Shown here piece after piece: positions 35,001 to 45,650 of a DNA stretch of 64,000 nt (its first letter is position 1; each line of letters starts with the position of its first letter). Both the position numbers and the translations under genes were made by a program. The stretch is from Perilla frutescens (taxonomy: Eukaryota > Streptophyta > Magnoliopsida > Lamiales > Lamiaceae): positions 27,611,501-27,675,500 of the forward strand of contig BRKX01000015.1 of NCBI GenBank assembly GCA_026008535.1, in the 5' to 3' direction. Under the pieces are notes generated by a model. That model was not told where the DNA came from. It did not search any database and saw nothing but the letters and a program-made list of their open reading frames with translations.

Positions 35001-35651
35001 CAAATCAAGCACTCTTGAATCTGGAGTTGCTGTATCGCTCCCTCCTCTTCCTGCTTGAGTTAAATCATTTCATGTTTTAGATTTCTTTTCTTCTAACAAA
35101 GATAGTGACAGACTTCTAACATATTGCAGAGCGTTCACTAATTGCCAGATACATATAAGAGACAAAAATGAAACACACTTCATACCTAAGTCAAAACCAA
35201 AAAAAAAAATAGAAAATGAGAACAATTTAATAATCTATCCTAATATCAAGTTAAATAATAAGCAAAACATTGTACTCTGCAGAAAATGAATCAGAAAGGT
35301 CATAAAAATGTAAAAATTAAATCTTTAAACAAAAATGTACAAATACCAAATCCCAAATAAAACAGTGAAAGTAATTCAGAAAAATCTGGCAACAACAGTA
35401 CCTTCGGAGCGAAAAACTGATTCAAGATCGCGCATTTTCACTCTTTTTTGAGAATTTTCGGATGTTTCTTCGATTTCCATGCTACACCTTTTCTGTTCCA
35501 AAAAATTAAAATAAAAACCTAAAATTCAAACAGATGAATAATAGGTCGACTAACATATAAACAGACCCAATGTTGTTGCAAAAGATCCAACCTTTGATTC
35601 AGATCTGTGCCCCGTAGAAGACTGATTCTGAGCCCAACTCTCACCATCCAT
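32012..35651 (-). CDS. Conserved-looking plant nuclear protein of unknown function, seven coding exons
   Basis: The exons on the minus strand are 35651-35592, 35492-35402, 35050-34049, 33788-33726, 33629-33412, 32853-32756 and 32123-32012. They join in frame to 547 codons and a TAG stop. All introns have AG acceptors and GT donors except the one after exon 4, which needs a GC donor. A GT-AG alternative (exon 4 to 33721, exon 5 from 33678) is also in frame and gives 565 residues. The start MDGESWAQNQSS is the first ATG in frame. The protein is hydrophilic. It has DLN/EAR-like motifs at about residues 65-68 and 112-117, an AT-hook-like KARGRKK at 184-190 followed by a Lys-rich helix, and a conserved-looking stretch NIASQWLELL near 387-396. 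The last exon includes AVRAAAASIYSTCNF. No signal peptide, membrane segment or catalytic domain is seen. A nuclear, chromatin- or repressor-linked role is only an inference. I do not recognise the family. Confidence 0.85.
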
Positions 35652-36100
35652 GAAATGCTGAATTGTTTTGGAAAAGATCTGTCAATTTAATTTCAGGATT
35701 CTAAACTTGAGAGCGAGAACCTCAAATTCGAACTTAAAAATCGCAGCTTTAATCAGTCAGGCAGGGAAAAAAGCTTACAAATTTAATAAAGGGATTGAGA
35801 GAAAACGAAGGCGAACAGGTTGAAGATTTCTGGATTAAAGCTAGTGAATTGCGAAATTCGGAAATGAGTCAACACGAGTAGGACTATCTCTCTGTTTCTC
35901 TCTCTACTATCTAGAGAGATGTGTAAGGGATTTTGAATTGCAGAGGGAGCGCGGTGAGAAAAAGTAGCGCTTAGATTTGTTTTATTTAATTAGGTGGTTT
36001 CATTTTAATTTGTATATCCCTTTTTGGTGTATGTGTATATGTATGTATTCATTCAGATTTTCAAATTCAAATTGAATGGAGTGATGAGTACTCGAGTTGT
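35652..36100 (-). promoter_or_regulatory. Likely 5' UTR and core promoter of the host gene
   Basis: Upstream of the ATG, the minus strand has a GA/CT-rich run (about 35886-35920, gagagatag- and ctctctgtttctctc-type) of the kind common in plant leaders. An A/T stretch TTAAATAAAAC (about 35980-35992) could serve as a TATA element. A 5' UTR intron is possible but cannot be placed. Confidence 0.35.
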
Positions 36101-36905
36101 TGGGGGGCCAAAGGCGCCTTTGCCGCGAATTTGCACTTTGGTCCTCCCACCCTAATTTGTTTGGGGATACTCTATTTTTATTTTTGAGGTGTTAACTTGA
36201 TTTCCATCACTATTATAGATTTTTCTTTCATGATCTCAAATTCAATTATTACATATTTGATGTAAGTATTATATTTTTGTATTTTATTCATAATTAGTAT
36301 TTTACTTAATAGGTTCGTATTGTTTTTTATTTGTTCGATTATCTTTTTTTATATCGGACAGTTATTATTTTGAATATAAAAAGAGTTAGGTTGATAATCG
36401 ATAAAAGAAATAATTGTTTGATTAGACACACATACATATGTATATACGTACATACTATATTATAATATATTATAAATAATTAATAAACTACTACAATCAA
36501 AATATTATATTATAAACCATGCACGACTATGACTAAAAACTTATGAAAATAAAAATTTTCATAAAATTTTCAAATAAACTACTACAATCAAATAAAAAAT
36601 TTCAAACTAGCACGACTTTTGACTCGTAAAATAACTACATACAATTGATTATGACTAAAAATATATGTGAATAGAGATTGTAACAATAATTTATGTTTCG
36701 TTTTAAATATTTTTAGGGTTGTATATTTATATATATTTATTAGATTTAACTCTTAAGAAATCGATAATTATGTTGTACGTAAACTAAATTTAGTGAAAAC
36801 TAATTATGTTAATAAATACATATTGAATTATGAAAAATTTAATTTAAAAAACTATAATAATACAACCTACATAGCTTCATTATATATCAATCTTTATTTT
36901 ATTTA
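36101..36905. other. AT-rich intergenic DNA
   Basis: No gene is seen. The phrase 'aaactactacaatcaaa' recurs near 36485 and 36582 with related flanks ('catgcacgactatgactaaaa', 'ctagcacgacttttgactc'), a diverged local duplication. Confidence 0.5.
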
Positions 36906-36910
36906 CATTA

Positions 36911-37800
36911 AAATATGATTGATTACACTTTAGTACCCAATATTGAGCGCTTTTACATTTGTGTTCCAAAGTTTCAAAATTTACATATTGATATTGAATG
37001 TTTCCACAAATTAACGTTGATAGTGCTACATCAATTTTACGGTCTGACAAATGTTAACATGGACTGCTGAAAAATGTGAAGAACAACAATAACATCCAAT
37101 ATTTGTACAAATAAAATAGGGTTAATTGCCTTAAAAATCATGAACTTTGAGATTAGCTACAAATTTAACATGAACTTTAAAAGTAGGCAATTAAAACACC
37201 AACATTGAATTTGTGTGTTATTCAACATCCCCAAATTTTTATAAAACAAATTGACTTCCAATCCAACATACAATTGTGGCCACTTTGACATCATTTTCAA
37301 AAATTGATAGTCGAGTTATGACGGGATCAAAGAGACGAACAAATTGTATAATGGATTGTAGGTCAATTTATTTTATAAAAATTTGGGGATGTTGAATAAC
37401 ATACAAATTCAAAGTTGGTATTTTAATTGCTTACTTTTAAAGTTCATGTTGTATTTGCAACTAAACTCAAAGTTTATTTTATAAAAATTTAGGGATGTTG
37501 AACAACATACAAATTCAAAGTTGGTGTTTTAATTGCCTACTTTTAAAGTTCGTGTTAAATTTACAACTAAACTCAAAGTTCATAATTTTTAAGACAATTA
37601 ACCCAATAAAATAAGCTAAATATTGAGTTTGAAAGAAATTCAGCAATCTAAGTTAACAAATGCAAAACCAAAAATTTATTCTAGTTCTATTAGTGTTAAT
37701 TTGTGCAACCATTATATGTTAACATGTAATTTCTTTAAAATTTTGGAATAAAAGTGTAGAAACGTCCAACATTATATTCGAGTACTAAAGTGTAATGAAT
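36911..37800. mobile_element. Candidate outer TIR element (MITE) enclosing a second one
   Basis: The left end GATTGATTACACTTTAGTAC and the right end (reverse strand) GATTCATTACACTTTAGTAC match at 19 of 20 positions. The similarity continues inward with 'cgcttttacatttgtgttccaaa' against 'cgtttctacacttttattccaaa'. No convincing target duplication was found. The 486-bp Mutator-like element at 37119 sits inside it. Confidence 0.6.
37119..37604. mobile_element. Mutator-like foldback MITE (9-bp TSD)
   Basis: The ends GGGTTAATTGCCTTAAAAAT and, reversed, GGGTTAATTGTCTTAAAAAT start inverted arms of more than 150 bp (through 'aaaagtaggcaattaaaacaccaac' and 'caacatcccaaatttttataaaa'). The exact 9-bp duplication AATAAAATA flanks it (37110-37118 and 37605-37613). 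Long arms with a 9-bp duplication fit Mutator-like elements. A third, partial copy of the arm lies inside (about 37365-37475), so the centre is itself rearranged. No ORF. Confidence 0.85.
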
Positions 37801-37908
37801 CCTAAATTTGAAGATTTGCAGAATATGAAGTGGTCGCTGTTTTTTTTTTATTGTGACTTGCCTAAATGGAAGAGAAAGAAAGGAAAATATTAATTATGTT
37901 TAATTGTA

Positions 37909-37937
37909 CTAGCATTTCCCATGTGCGATGCACATAG
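37909..37937 (-). mobile_element. Helitron 3' terminus
   Basis: On the minus strand, the hairpin ATGTGC-ATC-GCACAT (37935-37921) is followed by GGGAAATG and CTAG, then T. A short hairpin about 10 bases before a terminal CTAG is the Helitron 3' signature. The 5' end, expected at a higher coordinate, was not found. Confidence 0.5.
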
Positions 37938-38963
37938 TTTTAATATATTAAAAAATATGTTTAAATAGAGAATATTATAAAAACAAAATTAAATATTATA
38001 TATAATTTTTTGAATTATAGTATTATACTTTATTTTTGAGATAGACACAAATGAAACATTATTGAATGAAAAGTCGACAAAATTATCAAACACATCAAAT
38101 TGTTTTCACTTATAAAAAAATCATAATACACAAATTGAGGTAAAATAATCAATTACATGTATGGCTAAAAAAAATCTCCATTGTTATAAAATATAAAGTA
38201 AGACATTGAAAATGAAAATAAAAGTTATAATTCAAAGTTGATTCGAATCTTGAAGCTTCTTTCTATCCTCTTCATTCATTTTCTTCCTGCAGAAAACTTA
38301 AAATTTATTCAAAATTCCTACTTTTTTTTTTTTGTAAATTCAATCAATAGATTAACTAATAAAAAATAAACAAACATATATAACAACCAAAATAGTATGG
38401 ACCAAAACAAACCCTAATTGTAAAAATTGGATCACTTCATTTATTCTTTTATAAACCAAAATTATGCATAAGTTTCGGACTAAAGAAGTTAGCAAAATTT
38501 CAAAACTTGAAACCAGATTAAAAAATTAGTACAGTAATGAATCCAAGTATGAAAAAGTCAACCTTAAAAATATCTTAATTTTTTAGAGTTTGTCATTCAT
38601 TTTTCTCTCCTATTTTCAGCTCCCAACGATTCATTCTTCTTTAAAAAAACAAATCTTCATCCTAAACTTTTCTTGACCATTTGAAAATAACACCACTATG
38701 TTAATTTTATCTTCACCCTGCGGTCTATCTTCAATCTTGTGAATAACATAATTTAAGCATAAATTTTGTATTCTTTTTTACACCATTCAATTAATTTCTA
38801 ATACTTACTATATTGTCCATAGTATTCATAACATATTGTGGAATATTATAAATATATCATCACTTGGTATTTTGTGTACGGAATTCAAAAGGTTAAATTA
38901 TATTCACTCCATTTTTGAGTAAATGTAATTCTCGTATTTCAATTTTGTTTCATAAAGAGTGTA
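37938..38963. other. AT-rich DNA, possibly Helitron body
   Basis: No gene is seen. The stretch lies on the internal side of the Helitron end at 37909 and may belong to that element. It ends at the target site of the giant copia element. Confidence 0.4.
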
Positions 38964-40659
38964 TGTTGGTCCCGGGCGAGTCGATATCGGTTTAGAGGGG
39001 GGGTGAATAAACTGATATAAAAACTTTTACTTCAAATGCGGAATGATAAGGGCCCTTGACTCGCTTAGTAACTTATCTATGCACAGATCAGTTGAGCACT
39101 TTTAGATAGCTTGAGTGCAGATTGTGTGAGCTTGTGTACAGTTCAAAGATATGCGAGTATAAGCAAAATAGTACATCATACAGACAATTTATAGAGGTTC
39201 GAAGTCTCAAACTTCTACGTCCTCTCTTCCTTCCGCAAAAGGGCAACTCCACTATATAACTTGAGTTTCTTTACAAATTATACAATGAAGGACAGTTGGC
39301 TGAACCTGGTAACTGCTCGCTACCTCAGCGGGTCGATGACTCACACTTGCAGTCCCTAACTGCTCGCTAGGGAGGTAGGTGCTATTGACGTCTTTACAAG
39401 GTTTTAGATCTCTTTCGATCTTCAAGAGGTTAGTCTTGAATAGGGGATATCAACTGATGTGCTCCTTCAATTGAGCTGGGTAGTTGATCGGTGTATTGCT
39501 GGAACTGAGAAGGTTGCTCTGGCTGGATTATCAATAGCTAGCCGAATGCTTTGATTCTGTGGATTCTTCTTCTCATTTGGACTCTCGCAGATTTAGCAAA
39601 TGCTAAACTTAAGTTGTGTGGGAGGGAGAAAGAAAGCTCAGTTGTAAGTAGCTTGAATGAAAGTTTCAAGAATGAAAGTCGCGAAAAGTCATTTGAAAAT
39701 TTTGATTCACTCTTCTTTTATAGAGGAGTGATTTTATGACTGTTGAGTTCCATTGATCGGTGGCTCTGTTGGCTCATCAATTGCAGATGGTCTTTATGAT
39801 CGTTGGAGCTTTTGGTTGAAATAGCCATTACTTTGCCAATCGATCTCTGTTGGATATTTAATTCCAGTAGTCGTTGTTTTGCCAATCGATCTCTGTTGGA
39901 TATTCAATTCCAGGATCTCTGTTGAAGCATTTATTCCAAGATCTTCATTTGAGCATTAACTCCAGGACTCTCTGGCTGGCAGTTCTGAGCTCCAGTTTAG
40001 CAAGTTTAAGTTCCAGTTGGCAGTTCTGAGCTTGTTTGCTTAGTTCGGCTATTACTCCAGTTGGCAGTTCTGAGCTTCTTCCTCCAGTTCGACTGATCAC
40101 AAGTTGTTGAATAGCTTGTCAGTTTGACTGGTCTTTCTTGAGCTTTCTTGTCAGCTTAACTGATCACAAGCTGTTGGATAGCTTGTCAATTCAATTGGTC
40201 TTTCTTGAGCTTTCCTGTCAGATGTTTTGCTTGTTTTCTCCTACAAGCTGGCTGACTTTAGTTCTGGCCTTTGATTGATTCGTCTGTCTACTTCAGTTCG
40301 GCTGAAGTTAAGTTTGGCCATCAGCTGGATACTTCCAGTCTTCAGTTAAACTGATCTCTTATCAGTTTCTTCAGTCTTGTTGATTATTCTCTCAGTTCTG
40401 CTGACTTAGCTGTCAGTTTGTTTTGACTGGTTCGAATCCTTTAACCCTCAGTTGGATTGAGTTCTGACTGATTGACGTATGCTTCCAGCTAGTAAACCAT
40501 GCTCCATTTGGGTTGACTCTGGCTTTAGTTGAGTTCCTCTTTGAGGCTCTGGATTGGTCAGCTTAGATCTACAGCTTGGATCTTGATCAGTTTTTCAGGA
40601 ATAGTTTTGACATCTCATCAAAACTTTATCTAGGGGTTCCTTGATAGTTTTTCCTAACA
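38964..40659 (-). repeat. copia-3 3' LTR
   Basis: On the element strand it starts TGTTAGGAAAAAC and ends GGGACCAACA. It contains a tandem duplication of ~70 bp (about 40078-40215: 'actgatcacaag.tgttg.atagcttgtca' and 'ggtctttcttgagctttc' occur twice), a repeated 'ccagttggcagttctgagctt' (about 40012 and 40053), and many CAGTT/AACTG words. Confidence 0.95.
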
Positions 40660-40674
40660 ATTTTCCCCTTTTTG
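40660..40674 (-). other. copia-3 polypurine tract
   Basis: On the element strand AAAAAGGGGAAAAT lies directly before the LTR start TGTTAGG. Confidence 0.85.
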
Positions 40675-41036
40675 ATGATGTCAAAACCTTGTCAATGATG
40701 ATGGAAAAACTGTAAATGTTCATCTGAGAGATGTGATGTAGTTCGCTTATAGGCAAAGCTTGATATCAGAGCAAGTTAGAGCAGGAATTCAAGTATCAGA
40801 GCATACTTTAATTTTAAACATGCTTTCATTTTGAAATATCAGAGCATGATTATCAAGGTATCAGAGAATGTGCATAAGCATGAGCAAGGCTTGATATGAT
40901 ATTGAAGCATGATATTGAGGAATTAAATCAGAGCATATAGATCAGAGCAAGCATATAGATCAGAGCATATAGCTTATAATATCATAGCTATCATATCAAC
41001 TCTTTTGATAGTAGATAGAGCTACTACTTCACTTCC

Positions 41037-42746
41037 TCATCTGCTTCTTCTTCTCCTGCTTGATTCTCCTTTTTTTTTAACTCCATGTGTTCTCCAAGCT
41101 TCCCCCTGAAGCTGAGCTTCCCCCTCAAGCTGTACTTCTCTTTGGATATGCTCCCAAAGAGTTAGATTTTCATCATTATGCCTTCCATCTTCCCCCTTTT
41201 TGGCATCATCCAAAAGGGTAAACTGGTATAGATCGTATGATGACATTGATAGATTTGGCAAGAAGGTGAATGCAGTTGCCAAGTTGTCATTGCAGACTGA
41301 GGGAACTGAAGGAATGGGCATGGGCGAAGAGAACCATGCACAAGCTTCTTCAGTTGTCATGAACTGACCATGATCAGTGGCGAGAGAGAGATCTTGCTCT
41401 CTGAAGTCCATGGATGCCAGGTTGGAGAAGATCTCATCGTTTGAGATGATTGGTAGGTCTTCAATAAATGGAGTATAGGAGGAGTTGGCTGGCTCATTGT
41501 TTGAAAGAGGAGCATCGGCTGGTACGCTGTACTGGATTCATTTTATCAATGAATCCATTATTTCCGAGAGCGTTGACGGCGATCTGAGTGGATGGTTCAT
41601 CCAATTTCTACTCCAGTGGCCTTCATTGATCCAGAAGAAGGATCCACGAGTGTGGATGAGGTGGAACATGGTGGCGTCACCAATTTGAAATTTCCAGAGA
41701 TGATACTGGAGGTATCTTCTTAAGTGCTTGAATAATGAGGGGTTGCTGCCTTCAATTAGACCGAAACAGCTTCTTAGCTAATGATATAGAACTTGCTCGA
41801 ACTCATTCTCAATTAGGTCGTGATGGACTAAGATGAGAGGTTGTGAGCTGGCGGGTATGGTAGACTGATCGCTCAGTTTAGATAGATGCTCACTCTCAAT
41901 CAACAACTGCCTTTCGTCTGAGGAGCTGGCAGTTGCGACCAACGGTCTCTTTCCATGACTTGAGTTGACAACTTCCGATTGTTGTGATTTTTTCAGGACT
42001 GGATGGCAGTAGATCATTGGGAGCATATCCTTTCGTCCGATTTGTTCTCCGGTTAGAATCTCCTCGTCAAATTGACTCCGAATGATGTGGCTTATGCGAC
42101 TCATAAACCCAACATTCTCTTGGAATGTGCCAGTTGTCTAATCATATTCTGCTCTGTCTACATTTCTTCACAGTTGAGCAAGGATGAAGGAAGCCCAGTT
42201 GGCTTTGCATCCGAAGAAAAGAGCGGCCATTAGATGAGCTTTGAGTTCAGAGAATTGGACCGTCTCACAGTTTCCGTGCAGGATGTGACCTGCGATATCC
42301 AAGAGTTGGATGATCTCACTAGGCAGACTTTCCTTCAACCTGTGTGAGCAGTCGTGGTGTTGCATGTGTGGATGTTTCCATAGACTCCACAGTACAGATT
42401 TGCTTGGAAGCTCTAGATCTAGCACGTCTTGGCCTTCGCTGGGGAGGAGGAGTGTAGACATCATAGTGTCTTTCATCACCGTTATGACTTGATTCTGAAC
42501 GGTGGAGATGATGTCGTTGCCGGAGATGGTTGCATTGTGGTAGAACTCCGCAACATTAATAGGTAGATTCTTGACTGGCATGAGCGTCAATAATGGTAAC
42601 AACCCAGTTTCCTCCAATGGCCGAAAGATCCTATGGAATTTCTCTGGACCTAGGCGTGCGTGAAGAAGCTCTAGGTTAAGAGTCTTATCTTTCTTCAGCT
42701 TGCTTACCAGCGACTCGACATTCACCATCTGAAATGAGGGTTTCAT
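41037..42746 (-). pseudogene. copia-3 extra ORF C (unknown protein, third tandem copy)
   Basis: The start is MKPSFQMVNVESLV (ATG at 42746). The N-terminal region has ETGLLPLLTLMPVKNLPINV, then AEFYH, which lines up with ORFs A and B (hydrophobic helix, then EFY/EFL). After stops at 42168 and about 41778 the reading continues with FKHLRRYLQYHLWKFQ and FHLIHTRGSFFWINEGHWSR. These align with LYKALSRYVY...LHGMSFWRKEERWS in ORF A. The C-terminus (41411-41037) starts MDFREQDLSLATDHG and ends with a basic KKKGESSRRRRSR. No known catalytic motif or membrane anchor is seen. It is the most diverged of the three copies. A minus-strand TATA-like AATAAATATATGC lies about 110 bp upstream. Confidence 0.75.
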
Positions 42747-43407
42747 TTCTGCAAAGAAATGGTTGCGTTAGATTTGCAAGTGCTTTGGTTAGGTGATGTC
42801 AATGCAAGGGGAGAGAGAGATTTTGCAGATGATCTGAGACTTCATCTCCTTGCATATATTTATTCAGCTCTGCATGCATTGATCGAGGACACTCGATTGC
42901 TATCTTAGCTGATCAGCTATTTGATTTGATGGACGATTAGCTGAATAAATGTTGCATACATCTCAGCCATCTGATTATGAAGCAACTTTATGATCATGTG
43001 GCTGAGAGAGAGCAAATTTAAAAATGGGGTAATTATCTTAAATAGCAAGATATCTTCTGCAGATTTGGCTATTTATATCTTATAGATATCATTTCCTCCT
43101 GTTCGCACTTTTGTGGAGTCGATTTAATATTATCGCAGAGATATTAATGGCAACTTGTGAAAGAGGACCTCATTTTCAAAGTGTAACCGTTGGATATAAT
43201 ATAATAAATTTTATAATCACAACGGAGACAATTAAGTTAAGATAAGCTTGAGGATTAAGAGAAACTTATCTTGAGTCAGTTGGGATACAGTCCAACTGAT
43301 TGGCTTGATGAGTCAGCGGTTGGATGATCAGTTTCATCACTTTGCCAGTTGCCGCTGATGAACTGACTTTGAGGCTCTAATTGAACTGAGTTGAGCAGGT
43401 CGTTTGG

Positions 43408-45301
43408 TCAGTTGCTTGGCCTTCTTTGAGTCAGTTTCCTCTTCTTGAAGGGCCGAACTGGACTAGCTGCACTGCTTTCTTTCAAGTAGTTTGATCGCTT
43501 TCTCGTCGATGCAGATCCAGTTTCATGCTTTGGCAGTTCGGGCCTTGCTGTCCTCCCGGTTTGGTGAAGTTGCTGAATGGCAACTGATGAGTGTTTCAGG
43601 CCTTTGATTAAGAGATTGTGAAATTTCCTTCGGCGACTGTTTGAACTAATCAATGTTTAGAATCGGTTGCACGTCTTTTGAGCTGGATTTGAGTAGGGGA
43701 GTGACATAGCTCTTGGATATGAGACTTGGTGATGTGGCAGTATCCTCATCATCACTATCTCTTTCATCATCATGCCTTTGATTCTTCTGATGAGCCACAA
43801 CTTCAGTATGTGATAGATGTGGTTCTATCTTCTCTGTGGCAGTTGGAGTTCGTCGAGATGGCTCAGCTGACTGACTTGATAAATCATCAAAGTTCAGTTT
43901 TCGGCAGAGAGAGCTAGTTGGGTAGTCGACTGATCGATTTGCGACCACAGCTCCTTGAGGCATGATTCTGGTTTTGAATTCAGCTAACAAGGCAGCTGCT
44001 GGAATTTTGTTGGCGAGTCTGTGATTCATGATGTGCTGAACTTGCACAATGGTTGGAGGAAATAGATTTGACGAGCCTATCCATTTAATGCTCCAAGTTT
44101 CTTCACGTTGCCAGTAGCTCATGCCATGAAAGGCAATTAACAAGAAATTAGACTAGATGGACATAGAATGTCTCCAGTTGTACCAATAAAAATATCGGTG
44201 GAGTTGTTTAAACAACTCTTGGTCACGTTGTGCAACAAAAGCGAAGTGCGTGAGAAGAAAATTAGTCACTTCCTTTTGTGCACCTTTGACTGCATATTCA
44301 CCACTATAGAAGATGCAAATATTTTCTTCAGTCAGTTGGAGGGGAGGGCATGTGCTTCTGAAGTAGTCAGCTCCATAATTTGGATGAGAGATTCCGATGA
44401 ATGGAATAAGCTGATCTTGATCAGAGCAAACTTGGAAATCAACTGGTGATCCGTTCTTTGATTTCGGAGAATGAACGGCCTTGGCAGTTGAATTACTCGA
44501 AGTGATGTTGCTCGTCTTTGCCTTAGCTCTTTGTTTCTTTCTGAGTGACTGAAGATGAGCATTTCCCTTCTTAGGAATCCAGTCAGAGATGAGGACTGGT
44601 AGTGCTTCGTCACTTGGAAGTTTCAGCAGGTCTTCAATTATTTTGCTCATCCTTAGAACAAGTCCTACCTTGGACTGAAATTTGCCAGATTTCTTCGAGT
44701 CAGAGGCCTTGATGACTTGATATTTGAATTGTGGGAAGATAAATTCTGCCCAGTTTGTTTGTCGTCCTTCAGCAAGGTGAATCATAACCTTGTATCGCTC
44801 TTGAGTGAGCTGACTCAGGCTTCCGATTACCCCGAACATCATCTTATTTGTTATGTCGAGTAGAACGCCATACTCGGGCTTCAAATCAGTTTTAGCTGTC
44901 GTAAAACTAAATTGCTTGTTGTAGGTGGGAGCTTTCCATTCTCTCCAGTATGATTCTACGGGTTCTTTCAATTCTTGAACGGATGATCCTTTCCGTGGAA
45001 GTTGGAAGACTTCTGCAATTGTTCTTTCAGTGATTTGGAGTGCCCGTTCTTGAATCACTGATGACACGGTCTTTCCATCTGCAGACAGTTTTTCTTGAAG
45101 TAAAAACTCACTCACTAAATTTTGTCTGAAGAACTTTGGTGGTGTTTCCAGGTAGTGAAGAATTCCTGTCTTGTGAAGATTTGACAGAAGGGTTGGGTTG
45201 TTTGATTCATTTAGAATCAACTGAAATTTCTTCCTTTCTAGGAATTTGTCTCTCAATAGTTACTCTTTGAACGAATTTAAAGATCTGGGTAATTCAGCCA
45301 T
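43408..45301 (-). pseudogene. copia-3 extra ORF B (unknown protein, second tandem copy)
   Basis: An ATG at 45301 (MAELPRSLNSF) is followed by a TAA, then a 367-codon frame starting LRDKFLERKKFQ. It holds ILHYLETPPKFFRQNLVSEF, AEVFQLPRKGS and, about two thirds along, YGADYFRSTCPP. The frame breaks at 44153, just before FHGMSYWQREETWSIKW. The parts ADYFR..CPP and HGMS(F/Y)W..EE.WS are shared with ORF A. The tail is Ser/Asp-rich (DERDSDDEDTATSPS) and ends, in a shifted frame, with the basic RPFKKRKLTQRRP. The protein is soluble-looking and the function is unknown. It may belong to the 'plant transposon protein' type found after pol in SIRE elements. Confidence 0.8.
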
Positions 45302-45420
45302 CTTTGGGCTTGAATGAAATTTTTGGGGGATTTTTGAGAGATAGCTTTTGAGAGCGTAGGGAGGGTATTTTTGAGAGGCTTATAAGAGAGGGGTTTTTAT
45401 GAGTGTTTGGGCAGGCTCAT
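45302..45420 (-). promoter_or_regulatory. TATA-like leader of ORF B
   Basis: On the minus strand ACTCATAAAAACCCC (about 45393-45407) lies some 100 bases upstream of the ATG at 45301, followed by a pyrimidine-rich leader. This arrangement resembles a plant core promoter inside the retroelement. Activity is untested. Confidence 0.35.
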
Positions 45421-45650
45421 AAATCTGATGGTTGAAATGGTACTGGCCCTACCCCTTTTATTTTGGTCGTTGGCATTTAATGACTTTGAGACGTGTCATT
45501 GTGTTGCAACAGTCAAAATATTCAAAATCAATGCTGAGTCAACATATATTTGAAAAAAAAAAATCTTTTTATAGATAAAAAAGAATGTTGACAAACTGAG
45601 TTACAAGAAGTAAACTTAGGGCTTTCTAATCAGTTGAACTTGATCAGCCA

